64,000 nucleotides of DNA from Comamonas sp. GB3 AK4-5 (GTDB lineage: Bacteria; Pseudomonadota; Gammaproteobacteria; Burkholderiales; Burkholderiaceae_C): assembly GCF_041320665.1 (NCBI RefSeq), contig NZ_CP166730.1, positions 3,534,001 to 3,598,000 of the forward strand, given 5' to 3'. Positions within the stretch are counted from its first letter, which is position 1, and each line of letters begins with the position of its first letter. The position numbers and the translations under genes are program-made. Below, piece by piece: positions 36,405 through 46,764 of the stretch. Under the pieces are notes generated by a model. It was given only the letters and a program-made list of their open reading frames with translations. It did not search any database and had not been told where the DNA came from.

Positions 36405-38411
36405 ATGACTTCTCCCGACACCAGCCCGGAACGCCGGCGCATCCAAGAACTTCCCGACGAACTCATCAGCCAGATCGCTGCAGGCGAAGTGGTGGAGCGC
36501 CCGGCCTCGGTAGTGCGCGAGCTGGTGGACAACGCGCTGGACGCTGGCGCAACCCAGATCACCTTGCGCCTGCTGGCCGGCGGCGTGCGCCTGATTGCCG
36601 TGGAAGACGACGGCATAGGCATCCCCCGCGAAGAGCTGCCCGTGGCCCTGCGCCGCCACGCCACCAGCAAGATCCGCGATCTGCACGATCTGGAAACCGT
36701 GTCCACCATGGGTTTTCGGGGCGAGGCCCTGGCCGCCATCGCCTCGGTGTCCGAGGCCGCCATTCTTTCGCGCCCAGCCGGCCAGGACAACGCCTTCTTG
36801 CTTGACGCCCGCAGCGGCGAGCTACGCCCCGCCGCCCGTGGTCAAGGCACGACGCTGGAAATCAAGGAGCTGTTCTTCAGCACCCCTGCGCGCCGCAAGT
36901 TTTTGAAAAGCGACGCCACCGAGCTGGCCCATTGCATTGAATCCGTGCGCCGCCATGCCCTGGCCCGCCCGGACGTGGGTTTTGCCATCTGGCACGAAGG
37001 CAAGCTGGTCGAGCAGTGGCGCGCCGTGCCCTCTGGCACGCCCATGGCAGAGGCCCTGGCGCTGCGCCTGGCCGATGTGCTGGGCCAGGAGTTTGTCGAC
37101 AACACCTTGCCCGTGCAACGCACCAGCAGCAACGGCATCACCGTGATCGGCCGTGCCGGCCTGCCGGACGCGGCCCGCTCGCGCCCCGACCAGCAGTACT
37201 GCTATGTCAACGGCCGCTTTGTGCGCGACAAGGTGCTGACCCACGCCGCCAAGAGCGCCTACGAAGACGTGCTGCACGGCCACAAGCAGCCGCTGTACGC
37301 CCTCTACATCGACATCGATCCCGCGCGCGTGGACGTCAACGTCCACCCCACCAAGATCGAGGTGCGCTTTCGCGACAGCCGTGAGGTGCACCAGGCCGTG
37401 CGTTACGCCATCGAGGACGCCTTGGCCGCCCCACGGGCCGCGCTGCTGGCCGCCCAGGCAGCCCAAGACACCCCCGGCACCGACGCCCCCCCAGCTGACG
37501 GCAGCGCCGCAGTCTCCGCCAGCATGGCTGGCGGCGCCGCACCAGCTGCTGCCTGGCAGCCCCAGGCGCCAGCACGCACGCCCCAGATGCAATACGCCAT
37601 GCCGCTGCCCGAGCGCGCCGGCCATGTGGTCAACGACATGACGGCGCTGTGGGCGCCCATGCGCGAAGGCGCTGCGCAGCCGCCTCTGCCCCACAGCCCG
37701 GCACCACAGGGGGACACCGCGGCAGCCACCAACGCCACAGCCCAAGGCCAGGCTGCCGCCCCCTGGAATGCCACGCAGCCGGAACCGGCGCCCGGCGCAG
37801 ATGCCGCAGCCCCCGATGCAGCGGCCTGGCCCCTGGGCCGGGCCGTGGCCCAGATCCACGGCGTCTACATCCTGGCCGAGAATGCCCAGGGCATGGTGAT
37901 TGTGGACATGCATGCGGCCCACGAGCGTATCGTCTACGAGCGCCTCAAATCCCAATTGGGCAATGACCAGCCCATTGCCAGCCAGCCTCTGCTGATTCCC
38001 GCCACCTTTGCCGCCACGCCCCAGGAGGTGGCCACGGCCGAGGCCCATGCCGACACCCTGCGCGAGCTGGGCCTGGAAGTGGCGCCGTTCTCCCCCAAGA
38101 CCCTGGCGGTGCGCGCCGTGCCGTCCACCCTGGCCCAGGGCGATGCCGTGGAGCTGGCACGCAGCGTGCTGGCCGAGCTGGAGCAGCAAGACGCCAGCGG
38201 CGTGGTGCAGCGCGCGCGTAATGAAATCCTCGCCACCATGGCCTGCCACGGCGCCGTGCGCGCCAACCGCAAGCTGACGCTGGACGAGATGAACGCCCTG
38301 CTGCGCCAGATGGAGAGCACCGAGCGCTCCGATCAATGCAACCATGGCCGCCCCACCTGGCGCCAGCTGAACATGAAAGAGCTGGACGCGCTGTTTCTGC
38401 GCGGCCGCTGA
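36405..38411 (+). CDS. mutL: DNA mismatch repair protein MutL (endonuclease type)
   Basis: MutL links mismatch recognition by MutS to strand incision. The N-terminal GHKL ATPase domain shows ISQIAAGEVVERPASVVRELVDNALDAG, VEDDGIGI and TMGFRGEALAAI. An Ala/Pro/Gln-rich linker (about 345-480) connects to the C-terminal dimerisation domain. There D501 begins DMHAAHERIVYE, matching the DxHA(X)2E(X)4E metal motif of MutL proteins with their own nickase activity, and ACHGAVR and QCNHGRPTW complete the site. This fits betaproteobacteria that lack MutH. The 668-residue length starts from the ATG at 36405. Confidence 0.96.
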   Translation: MTSPDTSPERRRIQELPDELISQIAAGEVVERPASVVRELVDNALDAGATQITLRLLAGGVRLIAVEDDGIGIPREELPVALRRHATSKIRDLHDLETVSTMGFRGEALAAIASVSEAAILSRPAGQDNAFLLDARSGELRPAARGQGTTLEIKELFFSTPARRKFLKSDATELAHCIESVRRHALARPDVGFAIWHEGKLVEQWRAVPSGTPMAEALALRLADVLGQEFVDNTLPVQRTSSNGITVIGRAGLPDAARSRPDQQYCYVNGRFVRDKVLTHAAKSAYEDVLHGHKQPLYALYIDIDPARVDVNVHPTKIEVRFRDSREVHQAVRYAIEDALAAPRAALLAAQAAQDTPGTDAPPADGSAAVSASMAGGAAPAAAWQPQAPARTPQMQYAMPLPERAGHVVNDMTALWAPMREGAAQPPLPHSPAPQGDTAAATNATAQGQAAAPWNATQPEPAPGADAAAPDAAAWPLGRAVAQIHGVYILAENAQGMVIVDMHAAHERIVYERLKSQLGNDQPIASQPLLIPATFAATPQEVATAEAHADTLRELGLEVAPFSPKTLAVRAVPSTLAQGDAVELARSVLAELEQQDASGVVQRARNEILATMACHGAVRANRKLTLDEMNALLRQMESTERSDQCNHGRPTWRQLNMKELDALFLRGR

Positions 38412-38437
38412 GACCCCGTTTTTCCCTTGTGCCCTCC

Positions 38438-39280
38438 ATGGACTCTTCTTCCCGCAGCCTGCCCGTGACCCCATTTTTTGCCCGCGTGCGCCAGGCCCTG
38501 CCCGATTTTTCGCCCACCGAGCGCAAGCTCGCCCAGATGGTGCTGGACCAGCCACTGAACCCCGCCGGCTACAGCGCCAGCGAACTGGCCCTGCTCACCG
38601 GCGTGTCGAATGCCACCGTCACCCGTTTCGTGCGCCGCCTGGGCTTTGAAAGCTATGACGAGGCCCGCCGCCAGGCCCGGCTCGACAGCACCCCCAGCGG
38701 CGTGCCGCTGTCCGTACATGTGGCCGAGCACGCCCCCACACCCATGCAGCTGTGGCAGCAGGTGCAGGAAAACGTGGCCGCCACCGTGGCCCAGATTCCG
38801 GCCACGGTGATGGATGCCATGGCCGCCGCCCTCAACCAGGCGCCCCAGGTGTTTTGCATGGGCCTGCAGCAAAACCATAGCCTGGCCACCCATTTGCGCT
38901 GGCAACTGCGCCACGGCCTGGGCAAGCGCGCCTATCTGGTGCCCGACCTGGGCGAAACCGTGGAAGACGTGCTGCCCCGGCTGGACACCCACGACCTGGT
39001 GGTGCTGTTTGCCCTGCACAGCACCGACCCGCTGCTGGCCGAGGTGGCCCAGGCCGCGCGCGCGGCAGGCGCCAAGGTGCTGTGCATGACCGACCTGGGC
39101 AGCAGCGCCCCGGCCTCCGACTGGTTGCTGCGCTGCCACACCAGCGCCTACAGCCGCAACGATGCCAGCGCCCAGCGCCATGTGCCCCCAGTGTTTGACA
39201 CCACGGCCGCCTCGGCCCTGATCTACAGCCTCACCGCCCATGCCGTGCAATGGCGGGCCACCCCTTTTGAGCTGGTGTAG
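38438..39280 (+). CDS. RpiR-family regulator (HTH + SIS domain)
   Basis: The 280-residue protein has an N-terminal RpiR helix-turn-helix (FSPTERKLAQMVLDQPLNPAGYSASELALLTGVSNATVTRFVRRLGFESYDEARRQAR) and a C-terminal SIS sugar-phosphate binding domain (TVMDAMAAALNQAPQVFCMGLQQNHSLATHLRW, then VLFALHSTDPLLAEVAQAARAAGAKVLCMTD). Such regulators sense phosphorylated sugars. It lies 26 bp after mutL on the same strand and may be co-transcribed. The gene after it, gdhA, is beyond a strong terminator, so a regulatory link is only possible, not shown. Confidence 0.9.
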   Translation: MDSSSRSLPVTPFFARVRQALPDFSPTERKLAQMVLDQPLNPAGYSASELALLTGVSNATVTRFVRRLGFESYDEARRQARLDSTPSGVPLSVHVAEHAPTPMQLWQQVQENVAATVAQIPATVMDAMAAALNQAPQVFCMGLQQNHSLATHLRWQLRHGLGKRAYLVPDLGETVEDVLPRLDTHDLVVLFALHSTDPLLAEVAQAARAAGAKVLCMTDLGSSAPASDWLLRCHTSAYSRNDASAQRHVPPVFDTTAASALIYSLTAHAVQWRATPFELV

Positions 39281-39335
39281 CGCCAGCGCAAACCTCCCCC
39301 TGCAGGCTCGCATACACAGCAGCCCCGCCCCCAGC

Positions 39336-39391
39336 AAGGCGCACAGGAGCGCATCCATCAGGGATGCGTCCCTGTGCGCCTTGTGGTTTTT
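39336..39391 (+). terminator. Strong terminator after the RpiR gene
   Basis: A 21 bp stem with two mismatches (AAGGCGCACAGG... with ...CCTGTGCGCCTT) is followed by GTGGTTTTTT, 55 bp after the stop codon. Confidence 0.82.
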
Positions 39392-39509
39392 GGCATGTGC
39401 CAAAACGGTGCATACAGGCCTGCATCGCACCAAACCACCGAATCCATGCACCAAACTTATAGAAGTTATGCCCAGATTGATGCATAAATGCATACATTTT
39501 TGGCATAAT
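39387..39509 (+). promoter_or_regulatory. gdhA upstream region with repeated motifs
   Basis: The A/T-rich stretch before gdhA contains TTTTTGGCAT twice (39387-39396 and 39497-39506), TGCATACA twice (39409-39416 and 39489-39496) and a 14 bp palindrome ATGCATAAATGCAT (39480-39493). A CATAAT -10-like box follows at 39504-39509. Paired sites about 80-110 bp apart suit a regulator that loops DNA or a double operator. The regulator is not identifiable. Confidence 0.45.
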
Positions 39510-39559
39510 TTTCTTCTTCGCACTTCCGCGATCGATTTTTTGTCTGCTGAAAGCTCCCG

Positions 39560-40906
<1,347 letters not shown>

Positions 40907-40932
40907 TCACCAGCGCAAGCATCCATATGCAG

Positions 40933-40959
40933 ACAGGGGCCCTTGGGCCCCTGTTTTTT
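40933..40959 (+). terminator. Rho-independent terminator of gdhA
   Basis: ACAGGGGCCC and GGGCCCCTGT enclose TT and are followed by TTTTTT, 27 bp after the gdhA stop. Confidence 0.9.
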
Positions 40960-41052
40960 CTTCATCGCCTCAACAACCGTCCTGCACTTTCCCAAAGCCC
41001 TGTGCACCATGACTGCTGCACCGCCTTCGGGCAGGGAATCAATCGGCTGATT

Positions 41053-41496
41053 TCAATCATGCCCGCTGGACACCCAAAGCGCTCTGACCGATAGTCCCTG
41101 CTGCGTCTGTTCACGCCACAACCGCGCCATCCGCCATGCCAACCAGCCACAGAGCACCCAGCCAACCAGCCCGATGAACCAGCCTATCAAAAACACCAGA
41201 ACAAACCACTGCAGCAGCACCGTCAGCGGGCCCGCACGCCGAAGCAAGACCCAACAGATGGGAGCCAAGGCCAGCGCAACGAGGGGCGTGTAAACAAACA
41301 TGGCCATATAGCCGCTGCTGCCTTCAAACCCCGAGCCGAAGAAGTCCGGTTGAAAAAAGAAGATGAAGATGGCTGAGGCTGCAGCGAGAAACACCCCCAG
41401 CGCCAAGGCCAAAGCGCCACGTGACAGGGAAGAAATGGGTGGAGAAATGGAAGAGGACATGGCGGACGCGCCATGGTCCGAAGCAGGCGGAGTCAT
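41053..41496 (-). CDS. Hypothetical membrane protein
   Basis: I do not recognise this 147-residue protein. It has about three hydrophobic segments (LALALGVFLAAASAIFIFFF, YMAMFVYTPLVALALAPICWVLL and LLQWFVLVFLIGWFIGLVGWVLCGWLAW) and a short basic C-terminal tail, so it is probably an inner-membrane protein. The start is uncertain: the ATG at 41496 or one at 41460. It is convergent with gdhA. Confidence 0.6.
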   Translation of the reverse strand: MTPPASDHGASAMSSSISPPISSLSRGALALALGVFLAAASAIFIFFFQPDFFGSGFEGSSGYMAMFVYTPLVALALAPICWVLLRRAGPLTVLLQWFVLVFLIGWFIGLVGWVLCGWLAWRMARLWREQTQQGLSVRALWVSSGHD

Positions 41497-41610
41497 GCGA
41501 GAAGATGGCAGTCAGTCAGCGAATCAGTGAGCGAATGCGGGGCAGTCCATCGTATCAGCGCAGGACACGAGAACACCAAACACCTCCCACATGCTGCGAG
41601 AAGAGTCGCA

Positions 41611-42351
41611 TCACAGCGCTAACCAGACCGACAGCAGCATGGCGGCCCCCGATAAGGTCAACAACCCCAGCACCAGTTGCCGAAAACGCGCCTCGCTGAT
41701 GCCTATGTACAGCCGCGTTCCCAGCCAGGTGGGCAACAACATGGCAGGTGCCACCACGGCAAACAGCGGCAGCATGTCACGCGTCACCATGCCGGTGCCC
41801 AGATACACGCCCATGGTCACCAGCAGCATGGACAGATTGAAGTTCTGTATCACCGCCCGCTGCACGTCCTTGGGATAGCCGCGCAGCGTGCACCACAAGG
41901 TGGGCACCACGCCGGTAAAGCCCCCCACCCCGCCCAGCACACCTCCGGCAAGGCCAGAGACGCCATCGGCCCAACGCCCGCCCACCTTCAGTGCCGGCCA
42001 ACGTGGTGCCAGCAGCATCAGCGGGCACCACAGCACCAGCAGGCCGCCCAGCAGCGCCTTGAACCACAGCATATTCAGCTGGGGCAGCAGCCACACACCC
42101 AGCGGAATCCCCGCCAACCCGCCCAGCACAAAGGGCAGCAGCTGCGCCCACACAAAGCCCCGGCGCACGGTAAAGGCCGCCAGCAACTGGCCCAGTAGCG
42201 CGCCAAACACCGTCAGCACGGCGGCCAGCTGCGGCGGCAGCACCCAGGCCCAGAACGACATGGCCACCATGCCAAAGGCAAAGCCCGACAGCCCCTGCAC
42301 AAAACCAGCCACCCCGGCGCCCACCGCCACCACCAGCCATACCGACTCCAT
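41611..42351 (-). CDS. TSUP family transporter (TauE/SafE-like)
   Basis: The 246-residue inner-membrane protein has about eight helices with the repeated TauE/SafE pattern: VGAGVAGFVQGLSGFAFGMVAMSFWAWVLPPQLAAVL in the first half and GVSGLAGGVLGGVGGFTGVVPTLWCTLRGYPK in the second. Family members export sulfite, sulfoacetate or similar organosulfur anions. It is divergent from a LysR gene, a common arrangement for regulated exporters. The ATG at 42351 starts just before the first helix. Confidence 0.88.
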   Translation of the reverse strand: MESVWLVVAVGAGVAGFVQGLSGFAFGMVAMSFWAWVLPPQLAAVLTVFGALLGQLLAAFTVRRGFVWAQLLPFVLGGLAGIPLGVWLLPQLNMLWFKALLGGLLVLWCPLMLLAPRWPALKVGGRWADGVSGLAGGVLGGVGGFTGVVPTLWCTLRGYPKDVQRAVIQNFNLSMLLVTMGVYLGTGMVTRDMLPLFAVVAPAMLLPTWLGTRLYIGISEARFRQLVLGLLTLSGAAMLLSVWLAL

Positions 42352-42421
42352 AAGCTCCCTCTTTTCTTGGAAATACACCGCCTCGCACCACGAGGAGATG
42401 GGGCGGATTCTGGCCACAAGC

Positions 42422-42471
42422 CATAAGTAGAAAATCGCGAATTCTTATTGGTTAATATGTTTTTACTTATG
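42422..42471. promoter_or_regulatory. Candidate LysR operator between TSUP and LysR genes
   Basis: An 8 bp perfect inverted repeat CATAAGTA (42422-42429) and TACTTATG (42464-42471) frames an A/T-rich segment containing TTATTGGTTAATA, which fits the T-N11-A LysR core. It lies in the 134 bp gap between the divergent starts. Confidence 0.5.
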
Positions 42472-42485
42472 AAAGAAAAGCCGCT

Positions 42486-43454
42486 GTGACGTCCCATCCA
42501 GACCAGACGCTGGCCCGCCGCCTGGCCCAGCGCCTGAAGATGAAGCATTTGCTGCTGCTGGTCGCCATACAGCAGCAACGCTCCCTGACCCGTGTGGCCG
42601 AGCAAATGGCCACCAGCCAGCCCGCCGTCACCCAGGCCCTGGCCGAGCTGGAGTCCTTGTTCGGCGCAGCACTGTTCACCCGCTCCTCACGCGGCATGGC
42701 ACCCACGGCCCTGGGTGCGCTGGTGCTGACCCGCGCCCAGACCCTGCTGGCCGATCTGGACCACTGGGCCCTGGACATTGCCGCCGTGGCGCAGCAACGC
42801 GCCGCCCATTTGCAGGTAGGGGTGATTCCGTTTCTGCCCGGCCGCATGCTGGCCCAGGCCATAGACCGCACGCGCCTGCAGGGGCGACGCACCACCGTGA
42901 CGCTGCACGAGGCCACCAGCGACCAGTTGCTGGCCCGGCTGCGCACCCACGAACTGGACTGCGTGATCGGCCGCACCTCGGCCATTTTGGACATGGACGG
43001 CCTGCGTCACACCGTGCTGTATGCGCAAACCCCGCAGTTGGTGGCCCATCGCCGCCTGGCCGCACGCCTGGGCCGGCGCCCGCTGGCCTGGGCCGAGCTG
43101 GCAGAGCTGGACTGGGTGCTGGGCCCGCGCAACACCCCCATGCGCGAGCAGATCACCGATTTCTTTTTGCGCGCCGGGGTGGAGCCACCGCCGCCCTATG
43201 TCGAAAGCCTGTCTGCCAAGGTGATTGGCGAGCTGGTAGCGGCCAATGAACGCGCCGTCTCCATCGTGCCGGCCGACATTGCCCAGGAGCTGGTGCGCAT
43301 TGCCGGCGTAGCCATCGTGCCCCATGCCTTCAACTGGCAGCTGCCGCCGATTACGCTGTTTCAGCGCAAGGCCGGTGCCCAGTACGCCGAGCTGCAGCAC
43401 TTTGTGGAGGCACTGCAGCAAGCCTGTGCCAACCTGGCCGGCACAAACCCTTGA
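42486..43454 (+). CDS. LysR-family regulator
   Basis: The 322-residue protein has the LysR helix-turn-helix (MKHLLLLVAIQQQRSLTRVAEQMATSQPAVTQALAELESLFGAALFTRSSRGMAPTALG) and an effector domain with LQVGVIPFLPGRML and LLARLRTHELDCVIGRTSAI. It resembles the GbpR/CbbR-like group with two extra N-terminal residues blocks before the helix. The start is a GTG at 42486. Divergence from the TSUP gene suggests that it controls that exporter. Confidence 0.9.
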   Translation: MTSHPDQTLARRLAQRLKMKHLLLLVAIQQQRSLTRVAEQMATSQPAVTQALAELESLFGAALFTRSSRGMAPTALGALVLTRAQTLLADLDHWALDIAAVAQQRAAHLQVGVIPFLPGRMLAQAIDRTRLQGRRTTVTLHEATSDQLLARLRTHELDCVIGRTSAILDMDGLRHTVLYAQTPQLVAHRRLAARLGRRPLAWAELAELDWVLGPRNTPMREQITDFFLRAGVEPPPPYVESLSAKVIGELVAANERAVSIVPADIAQELVRIAGVAIVPHAFNWQLPPITLFQRKAGAQYAELQHFVEALQQACANLAGTNP

Positions 43455-43621
43455 ATGCGCTGCACTTTGCTGCGCTGCTCTGCACCAGCCACGGGCTTGG
43501 CCTAGCATGACGCCCCTTTCCGCCGTGCCCGCTGCTGCGCACGGCTTCGCGTGCCGGTTGGCTGCCCTCTGCGCAGCCATGGCCTCCGGCCTTGTGTCTG
43601 TCTGCTTTTCTGGCTTTTCCC

Positions 43622-44614
43622 GTGACCCTGCGCACCCTCTGCATGCCCGCCGCTGCCTGCCTGGCCGCCCTGTCTTTCTCCGCCCTGGCCCATGATGGAG
43701 GCCTGCAGATCTATGGGCGCATCAACACCTCGGTGGAGCGCAGCACCGAAGACCACGCCCACACCAGCGGTGTGCGCAATAACGAGTCCTTTTTCGGCTT
43801 TCGCGGCAGCGAAGACCTGGGCGGCGGCCTGAGGGCCGGGTTCATCCTGGAAAACGGCTTTGAGTCGGACACCGGGGCCAACACCGACAGCGCCTTCTTC
43901 AACCGCAAGAGCGAGGTCTACCTGGCCGGCGACTTCGGCATGCTACGCATGGGCCGCATCATCAGCGAGGCCTATTACGCCACGGCCGACATCGTCAACG
44001 CGCACAATTTCGACACTGGCACCTCGGCCGACGCGCTCTACGCCTTTGTCTCCAACGGCGCCAACCACCTCTCCTACCGCGCGCCCACCTGGAACCACCT
44101 CACGGTCGAAATCGGCACCAGCCTGCACGAAAAATCGGCAGAGCCCGCCAGGAACGCCTGGGATCTGGCGGCCAACTACGAGCGTGGCGACTGGTCCTTC
44201 GGCCTGGGCTATGGCGACTGGGGCCCGGCCCGCCAGGCCACGCTGCGCGCCACCTACGCCCTCAATGACAGCTGGACCTTCTCTGCCTATCACCAGTACA
44301 GCCGGGGCTGGGACCATGCCAACTACGCAGTCGACGCCAGCCAGGGCGGTCGCCACACCACACGCCTGGCCAGCATCTACACCCAGGGCGCCAATGAGTA
44401 CCACGTCAACGTGGGCTATGCCGGCAAGGCCGCAGGCCAGGGCGACACCCAGGCCCTGCAATGGACCCTGGCCTACAACCACAACTTCAGCAAGCTGACC
44501 AAGGTGTATGCGCTGTTCACCCGCATCCACAACCGCGACCAGGCCAGCTACGGCACGGGTGTGCAAGGCGGCGATCTGCGCTCGTTCGGCGTGGGCATTC
44601 GCCAGTATTTCTGA
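43622..44614 (+). CDS. Gram-negative porin (betaproteobacterial OmpC-like)
   Basis: The outer-membrane protein of about 330 residues is a 16-stranded general porin. After the signal peptide (CMPAAACLAALSFSALA) it begins GLQIYGRINTSVERS, followed by ESFFGFRGSEDLGGGLRAGFILENGFESDTG, the usual first strands of this family, and it ends in GVGIRQYF with the C-terminal Phe needed for assembly. There is no ATG at a suitable place. I chose the GTG at 43622; a TTG at 43592 and an internal ATG at 43643 are alternatives. Confidence 0.88.
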   Translation: MTLRTLCMPAAACLAALSFSALAHDGGLQIYGRINTSVERSTEDHAHTSGVRNNESFFGFRGSEDLGGGLRAGFILENGFESDTGANTDSAFFNRKSEVYLAGDFGMLRMGRIISEAYYATADIVNAHNFDTGTSADALYAFVSNGANHLSYRAPTWNHLTVEIGTSLHEKSAEPARNAWDLAANYERGDWSFGLGYGDWGPARQATLRATYALNDSWTFSAYHQYSRGWDHANYAVDASQGGRHTTRLASIYTQGANEYHVNVGYAGKAAGQGDTQALQWTLAYNHNFSKLTKVYALFTRIHNRDQASYGTGVQGGDLRSFGVGIRQYF

Positions 44615-44796
44615 GCATGGTCGCCGTCTCAAAGAGGAGCCCTCGTGGCTTCTCTTTGCATGCAGCACTCTTTATTCAATAGCAACCTATGCGCCATGCA
44701 TATGCGCCAGCTGCACTTTTTCTTTGTAACTTCGGCTTGCGAATTTCCGCTGCAGGACTACAGCGTTTTCGCCGAATCTTTGTAACATCTGCGGGC

Positions 44797-45189
44797 ATGA
44801 AACGATTCATACGCCAGCTGCGTGCCTGCACGCTCGCCACCTTGCTGCCACTGGCCCCTTTGGCCGCAACCCATGCCGCGCCACCTACCGCTGCGGCCAA
44901 TCAGGAAATCGAGCATTTGATTGTTCACCTCCGCAACTCGGGCTGCGAGTTCCAGCGCAATGGCAGCTGGTTTGACAGCAAGCAGGCGGCCGACCATCTG
45001 CGCAAGAAATACGACTACCTGCTTCGAAAAGACTGGGTGGCCACGGCAGAGGACTTCATCACCCGCGCCGGCAGCGAAAGCAGCATGAGCAGCAAGCCCT
45101 ACCAGGTGCGCTGCGCCAACCAGGCGGCAGAGCCCAGTGCGACCTGGCTGCGCACCGAGCTCGAGCGCTACCGCAGCGCCCGCAAATAA
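44797..45189 (+). CDS. YfeK-like secreted protein (DUF5329)
   Basis: The 130-residue protein has a signal peptide (MKRFIRQLRACTLATLLPLAPLAATHA) and a mature domain starting EIEHLIVHLRNSGCEFQRNGSWFDSKQAADHLRKKYDYL, a pattern I know from the YfeK/DUF5329 family. These periplasmic proteins have no established function. Two cysteines (in SGCEF and VRCAN) could form a disulfide. The ATG at 44797 is chosen over upstream frames because it starts the signal peptide. Confidence 0.78.
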   Translation: MKRFIRQLRACTLATLLPLAPLAATHAAPPTAAANQEIEHLIVHLRNSGCEFQRNGSWFDSKQAADHLRKKYDYLLRKDWVATAEDFITRAGSESSMSSKPYQVRCANQAAEPSATWLRTELERYRSARK

Positions 45190-45195
45190 GGCCGT

Positions 45196-46080
45196 TCAGG
45201 CCATGGGTGTGGCGCTGGCGCGCTGCACCGCCGCATCACACCAGCGCTGCGCCACCGCGGGTGAGGTGGTGCACACGGCCTCGTGGGTGACGGTGGTGAC
45301 GGCACGCTCCAGCAGCTGGATATCGGCCTCATGCTGGCGCGCCACATGCGGGTCTTCAAAAAATATGGCGCGCTGGCAGCGGCGCTCCAGCACCAGGTCG
45401 GCAATCTGGGCATCCCCGCCCAAGGGGCCGCTGTGGTAGCGGTCCACCCAGGGGCGGTCCGTGGGCCAACCCTTGCTCCAGGCCAGCTCGTTGAGCTTTT
45501 GCCCTGTGGTGCCCGTGCCCACACGGCGCGCAAAGCGCGACAGCAATGCGAAGTTGCGCGCGGCAAAGTCCAGCATGGCCGGCTTCATGGCATCGTGGGC
45601 AATCAAGGCCACGGTCTGGCGCTCCAGGTCATGGAAGCGGTCGGCGCTGCGATCCGGCACCAGACCGGCATGGATGCGCTCCATCTCCACCCAGTCGCGG
45701 GTGCTGGCCACGGTAGACAAAAAAGGCTTGCCATGGATCACGCACTGGCGCTTCAGGGCCAGTGCCTCGGGAAAGATGGAGGACGGGTCCACCGGGTCCG
45801 TCAGGTAAATGGCGCCATCCAGCACACGGCCTTCACCAGGCATTCCCACCACCTCGGCCACCAGCTTCATCAGGCCACCATCGCGTCCATAGGGGTAGCG
45901 CACCAGGCCTTTGTAGCCCTGCAGCATGGCGGCTGCGGCAATGGCGTCATAGGTGCGGCCCACGGTGTGAAAGCCCAGCTGCAGCTGCCGAATGCCCGGC
46001 TCGCAGGCGCGCAGCAGGGCAAACAGGGCTCCATCTTCGTTCTGGTGGTGCAGGCGGTTGGCGGCGAGTCCCAAAAGCAT
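45196..46080 (-). CDS. mgsA: Methylglyoxal synthase with tandem MGS domains
   Basis: Methylglyoxal synthase converts dihydroxyacetone phosphate to methylglyoxal and phosphate, a bypass of lower glycolysis. The C-terminal half (about 155-290) is a normal MGS domain: AHD at 161-163, the phosphate-binding GTGTTG at 188-193, SGPLGGD with D223, FFEDP and H250. The protein has 294 residues against about 150 for E. coli MgsA. The extra N-terminal half (1-140) follows the same fold order: LAAN in place of AHD, GFHTVGRT for GTGTTG, YPYGRDGG for GPLGGD, and IYLTDPVDPS then HGKPFLSTVAST. It therefore looks like a degenerate second copy. The gene is convergent with the YfeK-like gene. Confidence 0.85.
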   Translation of the reverse strand: MLLGLAANRLHHQNEDGALFALLRACEPGIRQLQLGFHTVGRTYDAIAAAAMLQGYKGLVRYPYGRDGGLMKLVAEVVGMPGEGRVLDGAIYLTDPVDPSSIFPEALALKRQCVIHGKPFLSTVASTRDWVEMERIHAGLVPDRSADRFHDLERQTVALIAHDAMKPAMLDFAARNFALLSRFARRVGTGTTGQKLNELAWSKGWPTDRPWVDRYHSGPLGGDAQIADLVLERRCQRAIFFEDPHVARQHEADIQLLERAVTTVTHEAVCTTSPAVAQRWCDAAVQRASATPMA

Positions 46081-46261
46081 GGTGGCGCATTCCTCTCAAA
46101 AGGCTGGAGCCGCCAAGCATAGACGCAAAAGCCGGCACGGCCTGGAGAAATGACCGAGGGGCCATTTGTCTGGCCGCCATGGCTGTGGGGCACGGCGGGG
46201 CCGCATGAAGTGCGGGCCCGTCGTTACCGTGGCAGCTATTCCACGCCTGCACCACCCTGCC

Positions 46262-46570
46262 ATGACTTCCTGCACCGGCTACCCCGACATCGATGCCATC
46301 AAGATCGTGCACACCCCTGCCAGCGTCAACCACGCTCTGCAGGCCGGCTGGATCTTGCTGCAGGTTCACAACGCCCCGCCCACTGCGCACCAGGAACATG
46401 CCACGCTGATCTTTGTATTGGGCCGCCGTCGTGGCAGCAGCACCCGCGACAGCAATGCCGGCCCGGCCGAGCGCCCCTACTTTGACCTGCAGCCCGGTGA
46501 CGATCCCGAGCACCCGCCCGTGAGCACCTTGCAGCAGCTGGAAATCCCCCCCTCGCCATCAGGCAGGTGA
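46262..46570 (+). CDS. Hypothetical small protein
   Basis: I do not recognise a named family. The 102-residue product has a central HALQAGWILLQVHNAP...EHATLIFVLGR block of strand-like residues and a Pro-rich tail. Codon use resembles that of the neighbours, with strong G/C in third positions. The ATG at 46262 follows a CCTGC-rich leader without a good ribosome-binding site. It is probably real, but its function is unknown. Confidence 0.55.
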   Translation: MTSCTGYPDIDAIKIVHTPASVNHALQAGWILLQVHNAPPTAHQEHATLIFVLGRRRGSSTRDSNAGPAERPYFDLQPGDDPEHPPVSTLQQLEIPPSPSGR

Positions 46571-46764
46571 CACCGAACCGCATCTCCACCCAGGGCAGCA
46601 CCGCAGCTGCGCCCTGAAGGAAACCCTGGTGCCGTGGAAAGCGGCAGGGCTGCGGTATCCTCGGCCCAGTTTTTTCCAGCCTGCGGACGCCCGCCATGGT
46701 CCGGTTTGCCGGGCCATTTGCTTTTCCAGCACCGGGCTTTCGCACCCAGCCGCTTTCCCACGCC

